Assembly: GCA_903847315.1 (NCBI GenBank)
Contig: CAINDG010000013.1
Span: 89,672-153,671 of the forward strand
Reading direction: 5' to 3'
DNA: 64,000 nt
DNA from: an uncultured Planctomycetota bacterium
Lineage (GTDB): Bacteria; Planctomycetota; Phycisphaerae; Sedimentisphaerales; UBA12454
Made by a program: the position numbers and the translations under genes. Below, in pieces: positions 50,261 to 59,642 of the stretch. Each line of letters opens with the position of its first letter. Position 1 is the stretch's first letter. Below the pieces are notes generated by a model. The model made no database searches, was not told the origin of the DNA, and worked only from the letters and a program-made list of their open reading frames with translations.

Positions 50261-51355
50261 ATGAGCGATAAAAAACTTTCGTTTTTGGGTATTCTTGCGA
50301 TAGCATCGGTAATCCTTGCTGTTTATGTTTCGCAGAATGCAAATAAAGTCAAGTCGGTCTCGGCTGGGACAAGTTATCTTATCCAGGGACTCGACCCTGC
50401 GACGATAGCGAAAATAGTTATCGGCAAAGGCAGCGACGCGTTTACGCTCAGCAGGCAGGGAAGCGGTTTTGTTGTTGAAAACAAGAGTAATTACCCGGCC
50501 AGCAGCAGAACTATAAACAGCCTTTTGACTTCCTGTATGGATATCCGTACTGTGGAGTTTTACACTGAAAATAAATCCAATTACAAAGACCTCGGCGTAA
50601 CCGAGGAAGACGCTCAGGGAGTAGTGAAATTCCTGGACGCAGGCGGCAAACTTGTCACCGGCTTAATCATCGGCAAAGAAAGTCCGACCGGTGGGATGTA
50701 TTACGGCAGATTAGTCAATAGCGATAAAGTCTATGTTCTCGATAAGGTGCCGTGGCCGGGCGTTTCGCCGCTCGAATATGTCAGCAAAGTCCTTATAGTA
50801 CTGAACAAAGCCGATATAGTCTCGGTAACGGTTAAAACACCAGACGATTCTTATACGCTTATCTCCGAGGCCAACGGTACGCAGCCGATACTCAAAGACC
50901 TGCCCGCCGGCAAACAGCAGAAATGGAACGAGTGCGACCAGGTTTTCAGCGCACTTATGAATTTAAGTTTTGAAGATGTCAACGCCGCGGCGGAAAAACC
51001 AGATTTGAAATTCGACCGCGAGTACGGCTGCCTGCTGAAAGACTCAACTTTGTTCCTTATCGAAATCGCACAGAAAGACTCGAAAACCTATATAAAATGC
51101 AACGCAGATTTTACGGATAAAACACAGGTGAAAAAAGAAGAAGGCGTCGAATCGCAGGAAGAACTCAAAAAGAAAGAGACGAAACTGCTTGCTAAAGAAA
51201 AAGTCAAAAAGTTTCAGGATACAACCACCGGCTGGATTTACCAGATTCCCTCGAACAGGGCTGACTATATGACAAAGAAACTGTCGGAGCTTGTCGAGAA
51301 TATTCCGGCGGCGAAGTCAGCGGATGCAAATATACCAAAGGAAATAAAGAAGTGA
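50261..51355 (+). CDS. DUF4340-like protein
   Basis: Position after GldG; SDAFTLSRQGSGFVVENKSNYPASSRTINSLLTSCMDIRTVE and TGLIIGKESPTGGMYYGRLVNSDKVYVLD. Confidence 0.8.
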   Translation: MSDKKLSFLGILAIASVILAVYVSQNANKVKSVSAGTSYLIQGLDPATIAKIVIGKGSDAFTLSRQGSGFVVENKSNYPASSRTINSLLTSCMDIRTVEFYTENKSNYKDLGVTEEDAQGVVKFLDAGGKLVTGLIIGKESPTGGMYYGRLVNSDKVYVLDKVPWPGVSPLEYVSKVLIVLNKADIVSVTVKTPDDSYTLISEANGTQPILKDLPAGKQQKWNECDQVFSALMNLSFEDVNAAAEKPDLKFDREYGCLLKDSTLFLIEIAQKDSKTYIKCNADFTDKTQVKKEEGVESQEELKKKETKLLAKEKVKKFQDTTTGWIYQIPSNRADYMTKKLSELVENIPAAKSADANIPKEIKK

Positions 51356-51457
51356 AGAATCAATGAGATAAGGAAGTAAGGAATTCCCAACATCAAACGT
51401 CCGACACGCCAGTACGAGATTAAATATTGCATAAGAAATGTGTTGAATTTTTTTAAA

Positions 51458-51967
51458 TTAGCATTTTTCCCATTTCATAGCTAATTGTTCAAAGTGATTG
51501 CCAATATCATTGTTCTTTGTTTCTTTTCGCCGAATATAAAGATACGATTTAAATTTAGAATAGCTGGAAACAATGTATGCTCCCAATGAATCCTTTATTA
51601 AAAGTGTATTAACATACCCATATAGAACCATCATTGCTGTATGATCCATAAATCCAATGAAATTATGTAATGCAACTCGAATATGGTTTCTTTCTAGAGC
51701 GGCTTTCATTTGATTTTCGTCAATAATCGATCCATCCTGTAAAAGAAAATCAAATTCCTTATTAAGCACCTTCTTGATTTCATTTAATTCCAGACTAGAT
51801 TGTTGAAGTAGTTCAAAAGATGCTTTCATCTTCTGCCATTCATTTTGAGATTCCATTTGTTTTGCCATTAAAGAGACTTGCTTTTTAAGTGAACAAAGTT
51901 GAAATAAGGCGACACAAAGCCCCAAAAAAGCTGTAAGAGACATTACAATATTAAAATAAAAATCCAT
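51458..51967 (-). CDS. Membrane-anchored small protein (DUF4760-like), third gene of the radical SAM locus
   Basis: N-terminal TM FNIVMSLTAFLGLCVALFQLC; 'RNHIRVALHNFIGFMDHTAMMVLYGYVNTLLIKD...HFEQLAMKWEKC'; start overlaps the rSAM stop (TAATG). Confidence 0.6.
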   Translation of the reverse strand: MDFYFNIVMSLTAFLGLCVALFQLCSLKKQVSLMAKQMESQNEWQKMKASFELLQQSSLELNEIKKVLNKEFDFLLQDGSIIDENQMKAALERNHIRVALHNFIGFMDHTAMMVLYGYVNTLLIKDSLGAYIVSSYSKFKSYLYIRRKETKNNDIGNHFEQLAMKWEKC

Positions 51968-53001
51968 TATACACCACCTTTCACAGAAGAAGGATTAGAA
52001 TACTTCCAAAGTAAAGGGCATCCTCCTAAACATTGAAAATTTGAACTACAATCAACACAAAAAGAATTAGGATATTTTCTTATCTGAGTCCTAATTTTTT
52101 CCATAGAATTATTCCAAAAATCAAGAAAAACATTTTTATTTTCTAATGCGAATACATTCTGAAGTGAAAATGCGGAAAGATGCGTACAAGGGCAAATTTC
52201 TCCCTTAACATTTATTACTATGCCTGTGCCTGAGAACATATGACATCTATTTGTTCTTATTTTTCCTTCTTTTATTATTTTTTTAATCTTTTCTGAAAAG
52301 AAACATATTGGTATAGGTATAGTTATATGTAGACGTAGATCTGAAGAAATTATTGCAGGAACATAGGAATCAAGTATATGAGCGAACTCAGAAGGTAATA
52401 GTAAATCTTCTTGAACTTCATTGTTTTCTATTTTTTTGCAAAAGGAAGGTAACCCCAAACCTATGCCGATTGAAGGTAACTTCTTTGAGTTTGCCCATTT
52501 TATAAGCATTGGGACAGTTTGGACGTTCTTTTTTGTAACAGTGGTGTTTGTAGCCACATAAAAACCTCTGTCTATACAGTTTTCTATCCCTGCAATTGTT
52601 TCTACATAACTACCTAAGCTACAAGTTTCTTTTTCGTGAATATTTTTTCGGTGTCCATGCAAAGATACTGTGAACGATAAACTTTTTTTAGAACAGCCTA
52701 CCTTATCTAGAAAAGAATTAGTAAGAAGACGACCATTGGTTACTATTGTGACTTCGTTTTCTTCTGAAACAGCCAAATGGATAGCTTCGAGAATATCAGG
52801 GTAAAGAGTAGGTTCACCCCCTATAAATACTATTTTTTTACAATCTATTGCAGAAAGAAATTTTAAAATTAGCTGCAGTTTGGGGAAGGATAAAATTTCA
52901 CCTTGAACATCAGAGCATTTTGAATAACACCAATTGCAATTATTATTACAAAATGTTGTTAATTCTATCCATGCGATATTAGGTTTTATTTCTGACCTCA
53001 T
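51967..53001 (-). CDS. Radical SAM/SPASM protein (putative peptide maturase)
   Basis: ELTTFCNNNCNWCYSKCSD (CxxxCxxC) and C-terminal Cys-rich SPASM region EICPCTHL...FCVDCSSNFQCLGGCPLLW. Confidence 0.9.
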   Translation of the reverse strand: MRSEIKPNIAWIELTTFCNNNCNWCYSKCSDVQGEILSFPKLQLILKFLSAIDCKKIVFIGGEPTLYPDILEAIHLAVSEENEVTIVTNGRLLTNSFLDKVGCSKKSLSFTVSLHGHRKNIHEKETCSLGSYVETIAGIENCIDRGFYVATNTTVTKKNVQTVPMLIKWANSKKLPSIGIGLGLPSFCKKIENNEVQEDLLLPSEFAHILDSYVPAIISSDLRLHITIPIPICFFSEKIKKIIKEGKIRTNRCHMFSGTGIVINVKGEICPCTHLSAFSLQNVFALENKNVFLDFWNNSMEKIRTQIRKYPNSFCVDCSSNFQCLGGCPLLWKYSNPSSVKGGV

Positions 53002-53177
53002 TTTTTACTTACTACATTGCAACAGTCACCAGCACCGTTTTCACAATCAGAAACCCCGTGTATTTTTTGGCTCCTTATGGTATTATTATCAGGAATACTA
53101 AAAGAAGCATCAGAAATTTTTCTTGAAGAAATAAACCGCAAAAATGCCGCCATATCTTTATTATTTTTATTTTCCAT
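52998..53177 (-). CDS. Candidate RiPP precursor peptide (59 aa), absent from the ORF track
   Basis: Hand translation: MENKNNKDMAAFLRFISSRKISDASFSIPDNNTIRSQKIHGVSDCENGAGDCCNVVSKK*; preceded by AAGGAT; TGA overlaps the rSAM ATG (ATGA). Confidence 0.75.
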   Translation of the reverse strand: MENKNNKDMAAFLRFISSRKISDASFSIPDNNTIRSQKIHGVSDCENGAGDCCNVVSKK

Positions 53178-53410
53178 ATGTTTATCCTTAAAAGTTTAAA
53201 TTTTTGAAATCCAAAGAATATTCTGATTTTTCCGGCTCCATAATACTTAGAAGATAATTAATATCAATCAAGAAGTTTAAATTTTAGTAAAAAATATCCA
53301 TTATTCTTGAGGCATCGAAAGCCGGAAGAAGTCAGAAAATATGTTTTGCGTTGTCTTGTATAATACTTAGCATAACATAACGTTTTGATAGATAAGATTA
53401 TACACCTTTT

Positions 53411-54055
53411 TTATAGAGCGGAAAAACTTTTAATTATGAAGTAAACGCCGAAGAACATAATCGCCACGGCGCAAAGGAACAGAACCGCTTTCTGGTTTTT
53501 TTCGCTTAAAAATTTTGTACCTTTATAACTTGTGAAAGACAGAATTTCCAGCCAGCCCATATCGCAAAGCGAATGCACTAACGCAAAAAGTATAACGGCG
53601 ATGTAGCCGAACCCGGCGGCGTCTTTTGCGAGATTCAATCCAACGGTTGCCCACCATAATAAAAAATATGGATTTGTCGCTGAAAGAATTATGCCGGTTG
53701 TAATCGGTTTTGTCGCCGCACTGGCGACAAAACTCCCTGCGCTGACGCTTGGGCTCTGTTGAATTGTGAAAGTTTTTGCCTCTTTGAACATACCGAAACC
53801 CATCCAGAGGAGAAAAGCTCCGCCGGCAAGGCCGATTATGAGTTTCGCGGCAGGGTGCTCAAAAACAAAACCCAGCCCAAGCATAATCGCCGCTATAAGC
53901 GGCAACTCAATGGACGAATGACCGATTGATATAAAGATTCCGGCGTGTTTCGATTTTGCGCCTGCCGAGATTGTCGCGGCAGTTACAGGCCCGGGCGCCA
54001 AAACGCCGGAAAGAGAAATTACAAAGACCTGAATCAAAAATAAAAACAAATTCAT
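53411..54055 (-). CDS. LysE/RhtB family translocator
   Basis: FVISLSGVLAPGPVTAATISAGAKSKHAGIFISIGHSSIELPLIAAIMLGLG. Confidence 0.85.
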   Translation of the reverse strand: MNLFLFLIQVFVISLSGVLAPGPVTAATISAGAKSKHAGIFISIGHSSIELPLIAAIMLGLGFVFEHPAAKLIIGLAGGAFLLWMGFGMFKEAKTFTIQQSPSVSAGSFVASAATKPITTGIILSATNPYFLLWWATVGLNLAKDAAGFGYIAVILFALVHSLCDMGWLEILSFTSYKGTKFLSEKNQKAVLFLCAVAIMFFGVYFIIKSFSAL

Positions 54056-54115
54056 AAATTTTCAAGCCACAGAGAAATCTATAAAATATTTTTTAAGCCA
54101 CAGAGCTCACAGAGT

Positions 54116-54727
54116 TCACAGAGATTCAATTAAATTTAACATTTCAGGATTACTCAAAGCTGTTGGCAAATCGATATAACGATAAGGTAAATCATATTTT
54201 TCGCAAATTACCTTGAATTTTTTTGATGCCTGTTCGCTGAGTTTGCTTTGCAAATCGGCATCAGCCTTGCAGAAAAAGATGCGACAACCGGCAAATCGAA
54301 AATTTCTTACGGTGCATTTACCCCCACACCAATTTGCACTTTGATGAGGTGTTTTGAAAGCCAACCCAATTGGTTTTAAATGTTCTTTTAGGTTTGTCCG
54401 CTGCAATGTAAATTGGTGTGGGGGTGTATCGTCTTTAAGATAAGGACAAACATTTTTTTTAGATCCTTCGACTTCGCTCAGGACGGCTTCGCCGGATTTC
54501 TCGACTGCCCCCCTTGGGGGTTCGCTCGAAATGACATTGCCAGAAGTAACATTTTGCATGAAATAAAGCAATTCTGGAGTCGTTACGAAAAGTTTATGGC
54601 CGAACGAATCGAAGTGACAGCATTTTCCGCAAGAGGCGCATTGAAAATTGAACTCCTTAATATTCGAGTCGAGCCAATCGTATATTTGTTTGACCTCATT
54701 ACTGATTTTTGATTTTTTCGATTTCAT
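54116..54727 (-). CDS. YkgJ-family cysteine-cluster protein carrying two in-frame insertions
   Basis: FQCASCGKCCHFDSFGHKLFVTTPELLYF...CPYLKD...GKCTVRNFRFAGCRIFFC. Confidence 0.85.
   Translation of the reverse strand: MKSKKSKISNEVKQIYDWLDSNIKEFNFQCASCGKCCHFDSFGHKLFVTTPELLYFMQNVTSGNVISSEPPRGAVEKSGEAVLSEVEGSKKNVCPYLKDDTPPHQFTLQRTNLKEHLKPIGLAFKTPHQSANWCGGKCTVRNFRFAGCRIFFCKADADLQSKLSEQASKKFKVICEKYDLPYRYIDLPTALSNPEMLNLIESL
54318..54426. repeat. Approx. 105-bp element with 15-16 bp perfect terminal inverted repeats, inside the YkgJ-like CDS
   Basis: cccccacaccaattt (54321-54335) / aaattggtgtggggg (54410-54424). Confidence 0.85.
54464..54536. repeat. Dispersed-repeat insertion ('ccttcgacttcgctcaggac...') inside the YkgJ-like CDS
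   Basis: tccttcgacttcgctcaggacggcttcgccggatttctcgactgccccccttgggggttcgctcgaaatgaca; a familiar environmental-genome repeat style, translated in frame as SSEPPRGAVEKSGEAVLSEVEGS. Confidence 0.75.
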
Positions 54728-55133
54728 CGAATGTGTAAAGCCTGCCTTTATTTATGCCGGGACATTTTTTCGCGGCTGTGTTCCAGTCGTCCGGGCTATC
54801 GAGATTAATCGACCAAAACGGCCAAGTCCGGCATTGGGTCGGCCTGACGTCATAAATCGCGCAACCCCTTGAACCGTCTATGGTTACAAGAAAGACACAG
54901 TCTTTGGAGCAGGGGTTTTCTTTTATCGAATGGCGGAAACCAATCCTTTTAAGGTGGTTTTTTCGTACATCATGCGGAGTTTGGCCGAGATGTTTAGCCA
55001 GCGATTTAATTTCCGCCCTTGTTATCCAGATAACGCCTTCGTCCGGCCCGGAGCAGCATCGGCCGCACTGCTGACAAGCAAAATGTAAACCTGTGATGTA
55101 CCAGGGCGTATTTGTTTTTTTTACAATTTCCAT
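54699..55133 (-). CDS. YkgJ-family cysteine-cluster protein
   Basis: [33 protein letters not shown]...CSKDCVFL...[17 protein letters not shown]. Confidence 0.92.
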   Translation of the reverse strand: MEIVKKTNTPWYITGLHFACQQCGRCCSGPDEGVIWITRAEIKSLAKHLGQTPHDVRKNHLKRIGFRHSIKENPCSKDCVFLVTIDGSRGCAIYDVRPTQCRTWPFWSINLDSPDDWNTAAKKCPGINKGRLYTFDEIEKIKNQ

Positions 55134-56794
55134 TTCAATATCGCGCCGGTATCTGCGCTCTGCGCCATCGAGGCGTATTTAGCGAGGCTGCCTTTGGTAA
55201 CTCTCGGAGCGGGTTTTTTCCATTGTGCTTTTCTTTCGGCAATTTCAGTATCCGAAAGTTTAACGCCCAGTTTTTTTGCGGGGATATCGATTTCGATTAT
55301 GTCGCCGTTCTTTAACAAGCCAATCGGTCCGCCAACCGCCGCTTCCGGACTTACGTGTCCGATGCAGGCTCCGCGAGTTCCGCCGCTGAATCTGCCATCG
55401 GTAACAAGGGCGACTGATTCGCCGAGGTCTGCGCCGATAATGTAACTTGTGGGCATAAGCATTTCCTGCATCCCGGGGCCGCCTCTTGGTCCTTCGTTCC
55501 TGATGACGATGACATCGCCTGCCTTTACTTTGCCGGCGAGGATGCCGTCGCAGGCATCTTCCTGACTTTCGAATATCACGGCAGGGCCGCTGTGGCGAAG
55601 CATCTTTTCGGCGACGCCCGCGGTCTTAACTACAGAGCCTTTCGGGGCGAGATTGCCTTTAAGGATAGAAAGACCGCCGGTTTTGGAATATGCGTTTTCA
55701 ATCGTATGTATGCAATCGGTGTTCTTAATTGTCGCATTTGCGATATTTTCGCCGAGAGTTTTTCCCGTAACGGTCATACAGTTGAGATTAAGCAATTTTT
55801 TCATTTTGCTTATCTCTTTTAAGATTGCGCTAACGCCGCCGGCCGCGTCAACGTCCTGAACGTGCCATTTGCTCGAAGGCGAAACCTTGCAGATATTCGG
55901 GCATTTTTCGCTGATTTTATTTATTCTTTCGAGGTTGTATTTTATCTGTGCCTCATTTGCGAGTGCCAATGCGTGCAGAACGGTATTTGTCGAGCCGCCC
56001 ATCGCCATATCGAGCATAAAGGCGTTGTCAATCGATTCAGCGGTTATGATATCGAGCGGCTTAATATCCTTTTCGATAAGACTGATTATCTGTTTGCCTG
56101 CCGCTTCGTATAATTTGTCTCTTTCAGGACTGATTGCCAGAATAGTGCCGTTGCCCGGCAGCGCCATTCCGATTGCCTCGCACAGGCAGTTCATACTGTT
56201 GGCTGTGTACATTCCAGAGCAGCTTCCCTGCGAAGGACAGGCGGTGCATTCAACTTCGTACAGTCTTGCCTCGTCGATTTTGCCGGCTTTAAAAGACGCG
56301 ACAGCCTCGAAAACAGAACTGAGGTCAACGTCCTTACCTTTCGAATCTTTGCCGACCGCCATTGGTCCGCCTGATACGAAAATTGTCGGGACGTTAACCC
56401 GCACCGAAGCCATCAGCATACCGGGTATGATTTTGTCGCAATTCGGGATACAGATAAGCCCATCGAAGCAGTGAGCGCGAACCATCGACTCGACCGAGTC
56501 GGCGATTATCTCCCGCGAGGCCAGCGAATACTTCATTCCGCTGTGTCCCATCGCGATGCCGTCGCAAATAGCGATGGTATTGAATTCAAAGGGTATTCCG
56601 CCGGCGGCTCGCACGGCTTTTTTCACCTTTTCAGCGACCTTATTGAGGTGCATATGGCCAGGCACGACTTCGCAAAAGCTGTTTGCGATGCCGATAAACG
56701 GCTTGTTAATGTCCGAATCCTTCAGTCCGCAGGCTCTCAAAAGCGCCCGGTGGGGCGTCCGCTGGAAGCCTTTCTTAATGGCGTCACTTTTCAT
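55121..56794 (-). CDS. ilvD: Dihydroxy-acid dehydratase
   Basis: [81 protein letters not shown]. Confidence 0.97.
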   Translation of the reverse strand: MKSDAIKKGFQRTPHRALLRACGLKDSDINKPFIGIANSFCEVVPGHMHLNKVAEKVKKAVRAAGGIPFEFNTIAICDGIAMGHSGMKYSLASREIIADSVESMVRAHCFDGLICIPNCDKIIPGMLMASVRVNVPTIFVSGGPMAVGKDSKGKDVDLSSVFEAVASFKAGKIDEARLYEVECTACPSQGSCSGMYTANSMNCLCEAIGMALPGNGTILAISPERDKLYEAAGKQIISLIEKDIKPLDIITAESIDNAFMLDMAMGGSTNTVLHALALANEAQIKYNLERINKISEKCPNICKVSPSSKWHVQDVDAAGGVSAILKEISKMKKLLNLNCMTVTGKTLGENIANATIKNTDCIHTIENAYSKTGGLSILKGNLAPKGSVVKTAGVAEKMLRHSGPAVIFESQEDACDGILAGKVKAGDVIVIRNEGPRGGPGMQEMLMPTSYIIGADLGESVALVTDGRFSGGTRGACIGHVSPEAAVGGPIGLLKNGDIIEIDIPAKKLGVKLSDTEIAERKAQWKKPAPRVTKGSLAKYASMAQSADTGAILKWKL

Positions 56795-56996
56795 AGGTAT
56801 TTTCTCCTGAATAAGTTACAAAAATCTGGAAATAGCCTAAACGGGTATTATAAACTCCGGCGGGCGATAAATAAATGCCCAATGTTGAAAATTTTATTTG
56901 CCCGAAAAAAATTGCTACCAAAATTATAACTGGTATAATTCCGGTTTGTCTTTTAATGGATTAACTATTTAGTCTGATTGATTTTAGGAGTAAATC

Positions 56997-58046
56997 ATGA
57001 GTATTCGAAAAGTAGTAGTAGTTGTGTCTTTGGCAGCGATTTTGTTTGTTTTAGCCGGATTGACGCCGGCTGCTGAAATGAAACTTAATCTTGCGCCGAA
57101 AAGCGAGACTGTATATAAAGTTGTTACCGGCTCGGGCAAGGATTATCAATTTGTTCAGCCTTCCATAAACAAAACCAAAGCGCAGCATACGATTGGCAAA
57201 ATGGAAATGGTTTTTGCGCAGAAAATCGAATCTGTTGATTCGCAGGGCAATGCTGTGGCGAACATTACCATAAAACAATTAAAATATTTCTCGGAAACTC
57301 CGCAGGGCAAAAAAGCGGATTTCGACAGTACAAAGGACCCGAACAAATCCGACCCGCTGTCGCAGCTTATCGGCGCCAGCTACAAAATCAAAATTGCGCC
57401 TGCCGGCGGTATTGAGGTTATCGATACCTCCGCTGCAAGGTCGATTATAAAAAGCGGTTCAGTTGCTGGGGCTATAGCCGATAAATTGTTTAGCGATGAG
57501 GAAATGGCAAGGCGTCATCAGGTTATGGCGATGTTTGATGCCGGTAAGTGTCTTTGCGAAAAAGACAGACGGAAGGAAGCGAAAACGGCTTCTTCTAATA
57601 AAAAAGCCAACCCCAAAGATTCCAAGAAAGTTAGTAATAAATCCTGTAAAAAAGGCGACCAATGGAGTTCGATAGAGGCTTCGCCCAGCGGAATGCTCAG
57701 CCCCAAAACCTTTGAAAAAATTTATACATTGACAGATTTGAAAAAACAAAACGGCCAGACAATAGCCGTTGTGGACATGAACGCTGCTCCAAGCTCGAAA
57801 CGCGCGGAAGATTTGTCGGCCAAGGAACCCGCTGCCGGGTTCTTTGCGAAAATGTTCGATGAAAAGGATAAGTTCACCGGCAAAATGGTTATTAACCTTA
57901 CCACCGGCGAGATTGACAGTTATCAGGAAACTTTGAAGGCCGAATGGTTTGCTGCGGAAACTTCTGAGGACCAGAAGAGCGATAAAGGACCTGACCAGCT
58001 GACGATGAGCTTTTCGTATATTTACAGTATCGAAAAAGTTAAATAA
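56997..58046 (+). CDS. Secreted protein of unknown function, related to the downstream gene
   Basis: Signal peptide; 'DPLSQLIGASYKIKIAPAGGIEVID' parallels 'DSLVGRSFILKITPAGKIADYS' in the next ORF. Confidence 0.7.
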   Translation: MSIRKVVVVVSLAAILFVLAGLTPAAEMKLNLAPKSETVYKVVTGSGKDYQFVQPSINKTKAQHTIGKMEMVFAQKIESVDSQGNAVANITIKQLKYFSETPQGKKADFDSTKDPNKSDPLSQLIGASYKIKIAPAGGIEVIDTSAARSIIKSGSVAGAIADKLFSDEEMARRHQVMAMFDAGKCLCEKDRRKEAKTASSNKKANPKDSKKVSNKSCKKGDQWSSIEASPSGMLSPKTFEKIYTLTDLKKQNGQTIAVVDMNAAPSSKRAEDLSAKEPAAGFFAKMFDEKDKFTGKMVINLTTGEIDSYQETLKAEWFAAETSEDQKSDKGPDQLTMSFSYIYSIEKVK

Positions 58047-58080
58047 ATATAATCAAAGGATTGATTTAGCAGGATAAATT

Positions 58081-59112
58081 ATGAAAAAATGGATTTTTGC
58101 GGGGTTGTTTTTAACTATAGCAGTTACGGTTTGTTTTGCCGGCGGTAAGGAAAAGAGTAAAAAACCGGACAAAGCAGGTAATTCCAAAAACTCCAAAGGT
58201 CCGCTGCTTTTGACCGTTGATTTCAATTCAGCCGTACCGCTGAAATATAATTTCGTCAGCTCCAGACGGATTACCATTAATCTTGACCCGTCAGGCAAAT
58301 ATTCCAGGGGAGAAAAAATCAGCGGCAAAGAGCAGGAGATGACTGAAAAACTCGAAATGGAAATTACCTATAAGCCGCTGCAGGTTGACCCTCTCGGCTA
58401 TTCGATAATAGAGGCAACGTGCAATTCAGTAAAGGTTACAAGAACTATGATGGGCAGCAAAGGTCAAAAGACAGATGCGGTTGATTCGCTTGTCGGCAGG
58501 AGCTTTATTCTGAAGATTACGCCGGCAGGGAAAATAGCCGATTACTCAAACCTTAATTCGCTTATTCAGGAGCTTGGCCAAAAAGCATTTAATGGAGATC
58601 CCAAAAGGGGCAGAATAAAAGATCCCGATATGATTATGGATTTTGTTACGACCCAGTGGAGTGTATGGGACTCTGTGGCGAGCGTAAAAAAACCTATGAA
58701 AGGCATCAAAGACAAACAAGTATGGAAATCGCAGCTTTTTGTCCCGATGCCTTTTGTCTCAAAAACCGGCAGAGATGTGGAATACAAACTTGCGGGAATT
58801 GTCGAATCCAACAATGTCTCTTATGCTGAAATAACGAGCACTTATAGTTTGAGTAAATTGCCGTCGAATATACCTCTGCCTTACAGCGGCTCGTTTCAGA
58901 TGAGAGGTATGTTCGGATTTTTACAGGGATACCAGGTGCTTTCCATCGAAGGTACGGGCAAGCAGCTTTACGATATCGAAAAAGGTCAGATTAAAAGCGA
59001 TACCCAGCAGTATAAAGCTAAGGTTAAAGCCTCGATTTTCGGCCTCGGCAGCGATACACTTGAGCCGAATATGGAAGTCGACCAGACTATAACGATGACT
59101 TTGGTTGAATAA
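58081..59112 (+). CDS. Secreted protein of unknown function, paralogue-like
   Basis: Signal peptide MKKWIFAGLFLTIAVTVCFA; similar domain layout to the preceding ORF. Confidence 0.7.
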   Translation: MKKWIFAGLFLTIAVTVCFAGGKEKSKKPDKAGNSKNSKGPLLLTVDFNSAVPLKYNFVSSRRITINLDPSGKYSRGEKISGKEQEMTEKLEMEITYKPLQVDPLGYSIIEATCNSVKVTRTMMGSKGQKTDAVDSLVGRSFILKITPAGKIADYSNLNSLIQELGQKAFNGDPKRGRIKDPDMIMDFVTTQWSVWDSVASVKKPMKGIKDKQVWKSQLFVPMPFVSKTGRDVEYKLAGIVESNNVSYAEITSTYSLSKLPSNIPLPYSGSFQMRGMFGFLQGYQVLSIEGTGKQLYDIEKGQIKSDTQQYKAKVKASIFGLGSDTLEPNMEVDQTITMTLVE

Positions 59113-59130
59113 GATTGAAAGGACGCCCGA

Positions 59131-59640
59131 TTGAAAAGAAACAATCTCTGGGCTCCGTGGAGGATTGGATACATTCAGGGTCTGAGCGAAAAACACGATT
59201 GTTTTATCTGCCATAACGTAAAAAATCCGCAGCAGAACGAAGAAAATTTTGTTCTGTGGCAGACGAAAAGCTGCCTTGCAATGCTCAATAAATTTCCCTA
59301 CAACAACGGCCATCTGCTGCTGGCCCCCATAAGGCATATCGCAGGTCTTGAAGAATTAAACGATGGCGAACTGCTCGAGATTACAAAACTTATCGTCGCT
59401 TCACAGAAGGTTTTGACGGCGGCGATAAAACCGCACGGCTTTAATATCGGGATGAACTTCGGCAGATGCGCAGGAGCGGGTCTTCCGGGTCATCTGCATA
59501 TTCATATCGTTCCGCGATGGGACGGCGACACCAATTTTATGGAGACTTGTGCCGGTACGGATGTCATAAGCCAGAGTATGAAAGATTTGTATAAACAGCT
59601 AAAGAAGGCAAGTACTGAAAATAATCTGCCCGGATTTTAA
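59131..59640 (+). CDS. HIT domain protein (Ap4A phosphorylase/FHIT-like)
   Basis: LWAPWRIGYIQGLSEKHDCFICHNVKN...NKFPYNNGHLLLAPIRHIAGLEEL...GAGLPGHLHIHIVPRWDGDTNFM; TTG start. Confidence 0.95.
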   Translation: MKRNNLWAPWRIGYIQGLSEKHDCFICHNVKNPQQNEENFVLWQTKSCLAMLNKFPYNNGHLLLAPIRHIAGLEELNDGELLEITKLIVASQKVLTAAIKPHGFNIGMNFGRCAGAGLPGHLHIHIVPRWDGDTNFMETCAGTDVISQSMKDLYKQLKKASTENNLPGF

Positions 59641-59642
59641 TT

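Noticed and set aside
53017-53199. 60-aa plus-strand ORF listed in the track
   Set aside because: Antisense to the 59-aa candidate precursor, which has an RBS and start/stop coupling to the rSAM gene and is the better call.
54413-54712. 99-aa plus-strand ORF with 'FRSFDFAQDGFAGF'
   Set aside because: A translation of the dispersed repeat inserted in the YkgJ-like gene, not a gene.
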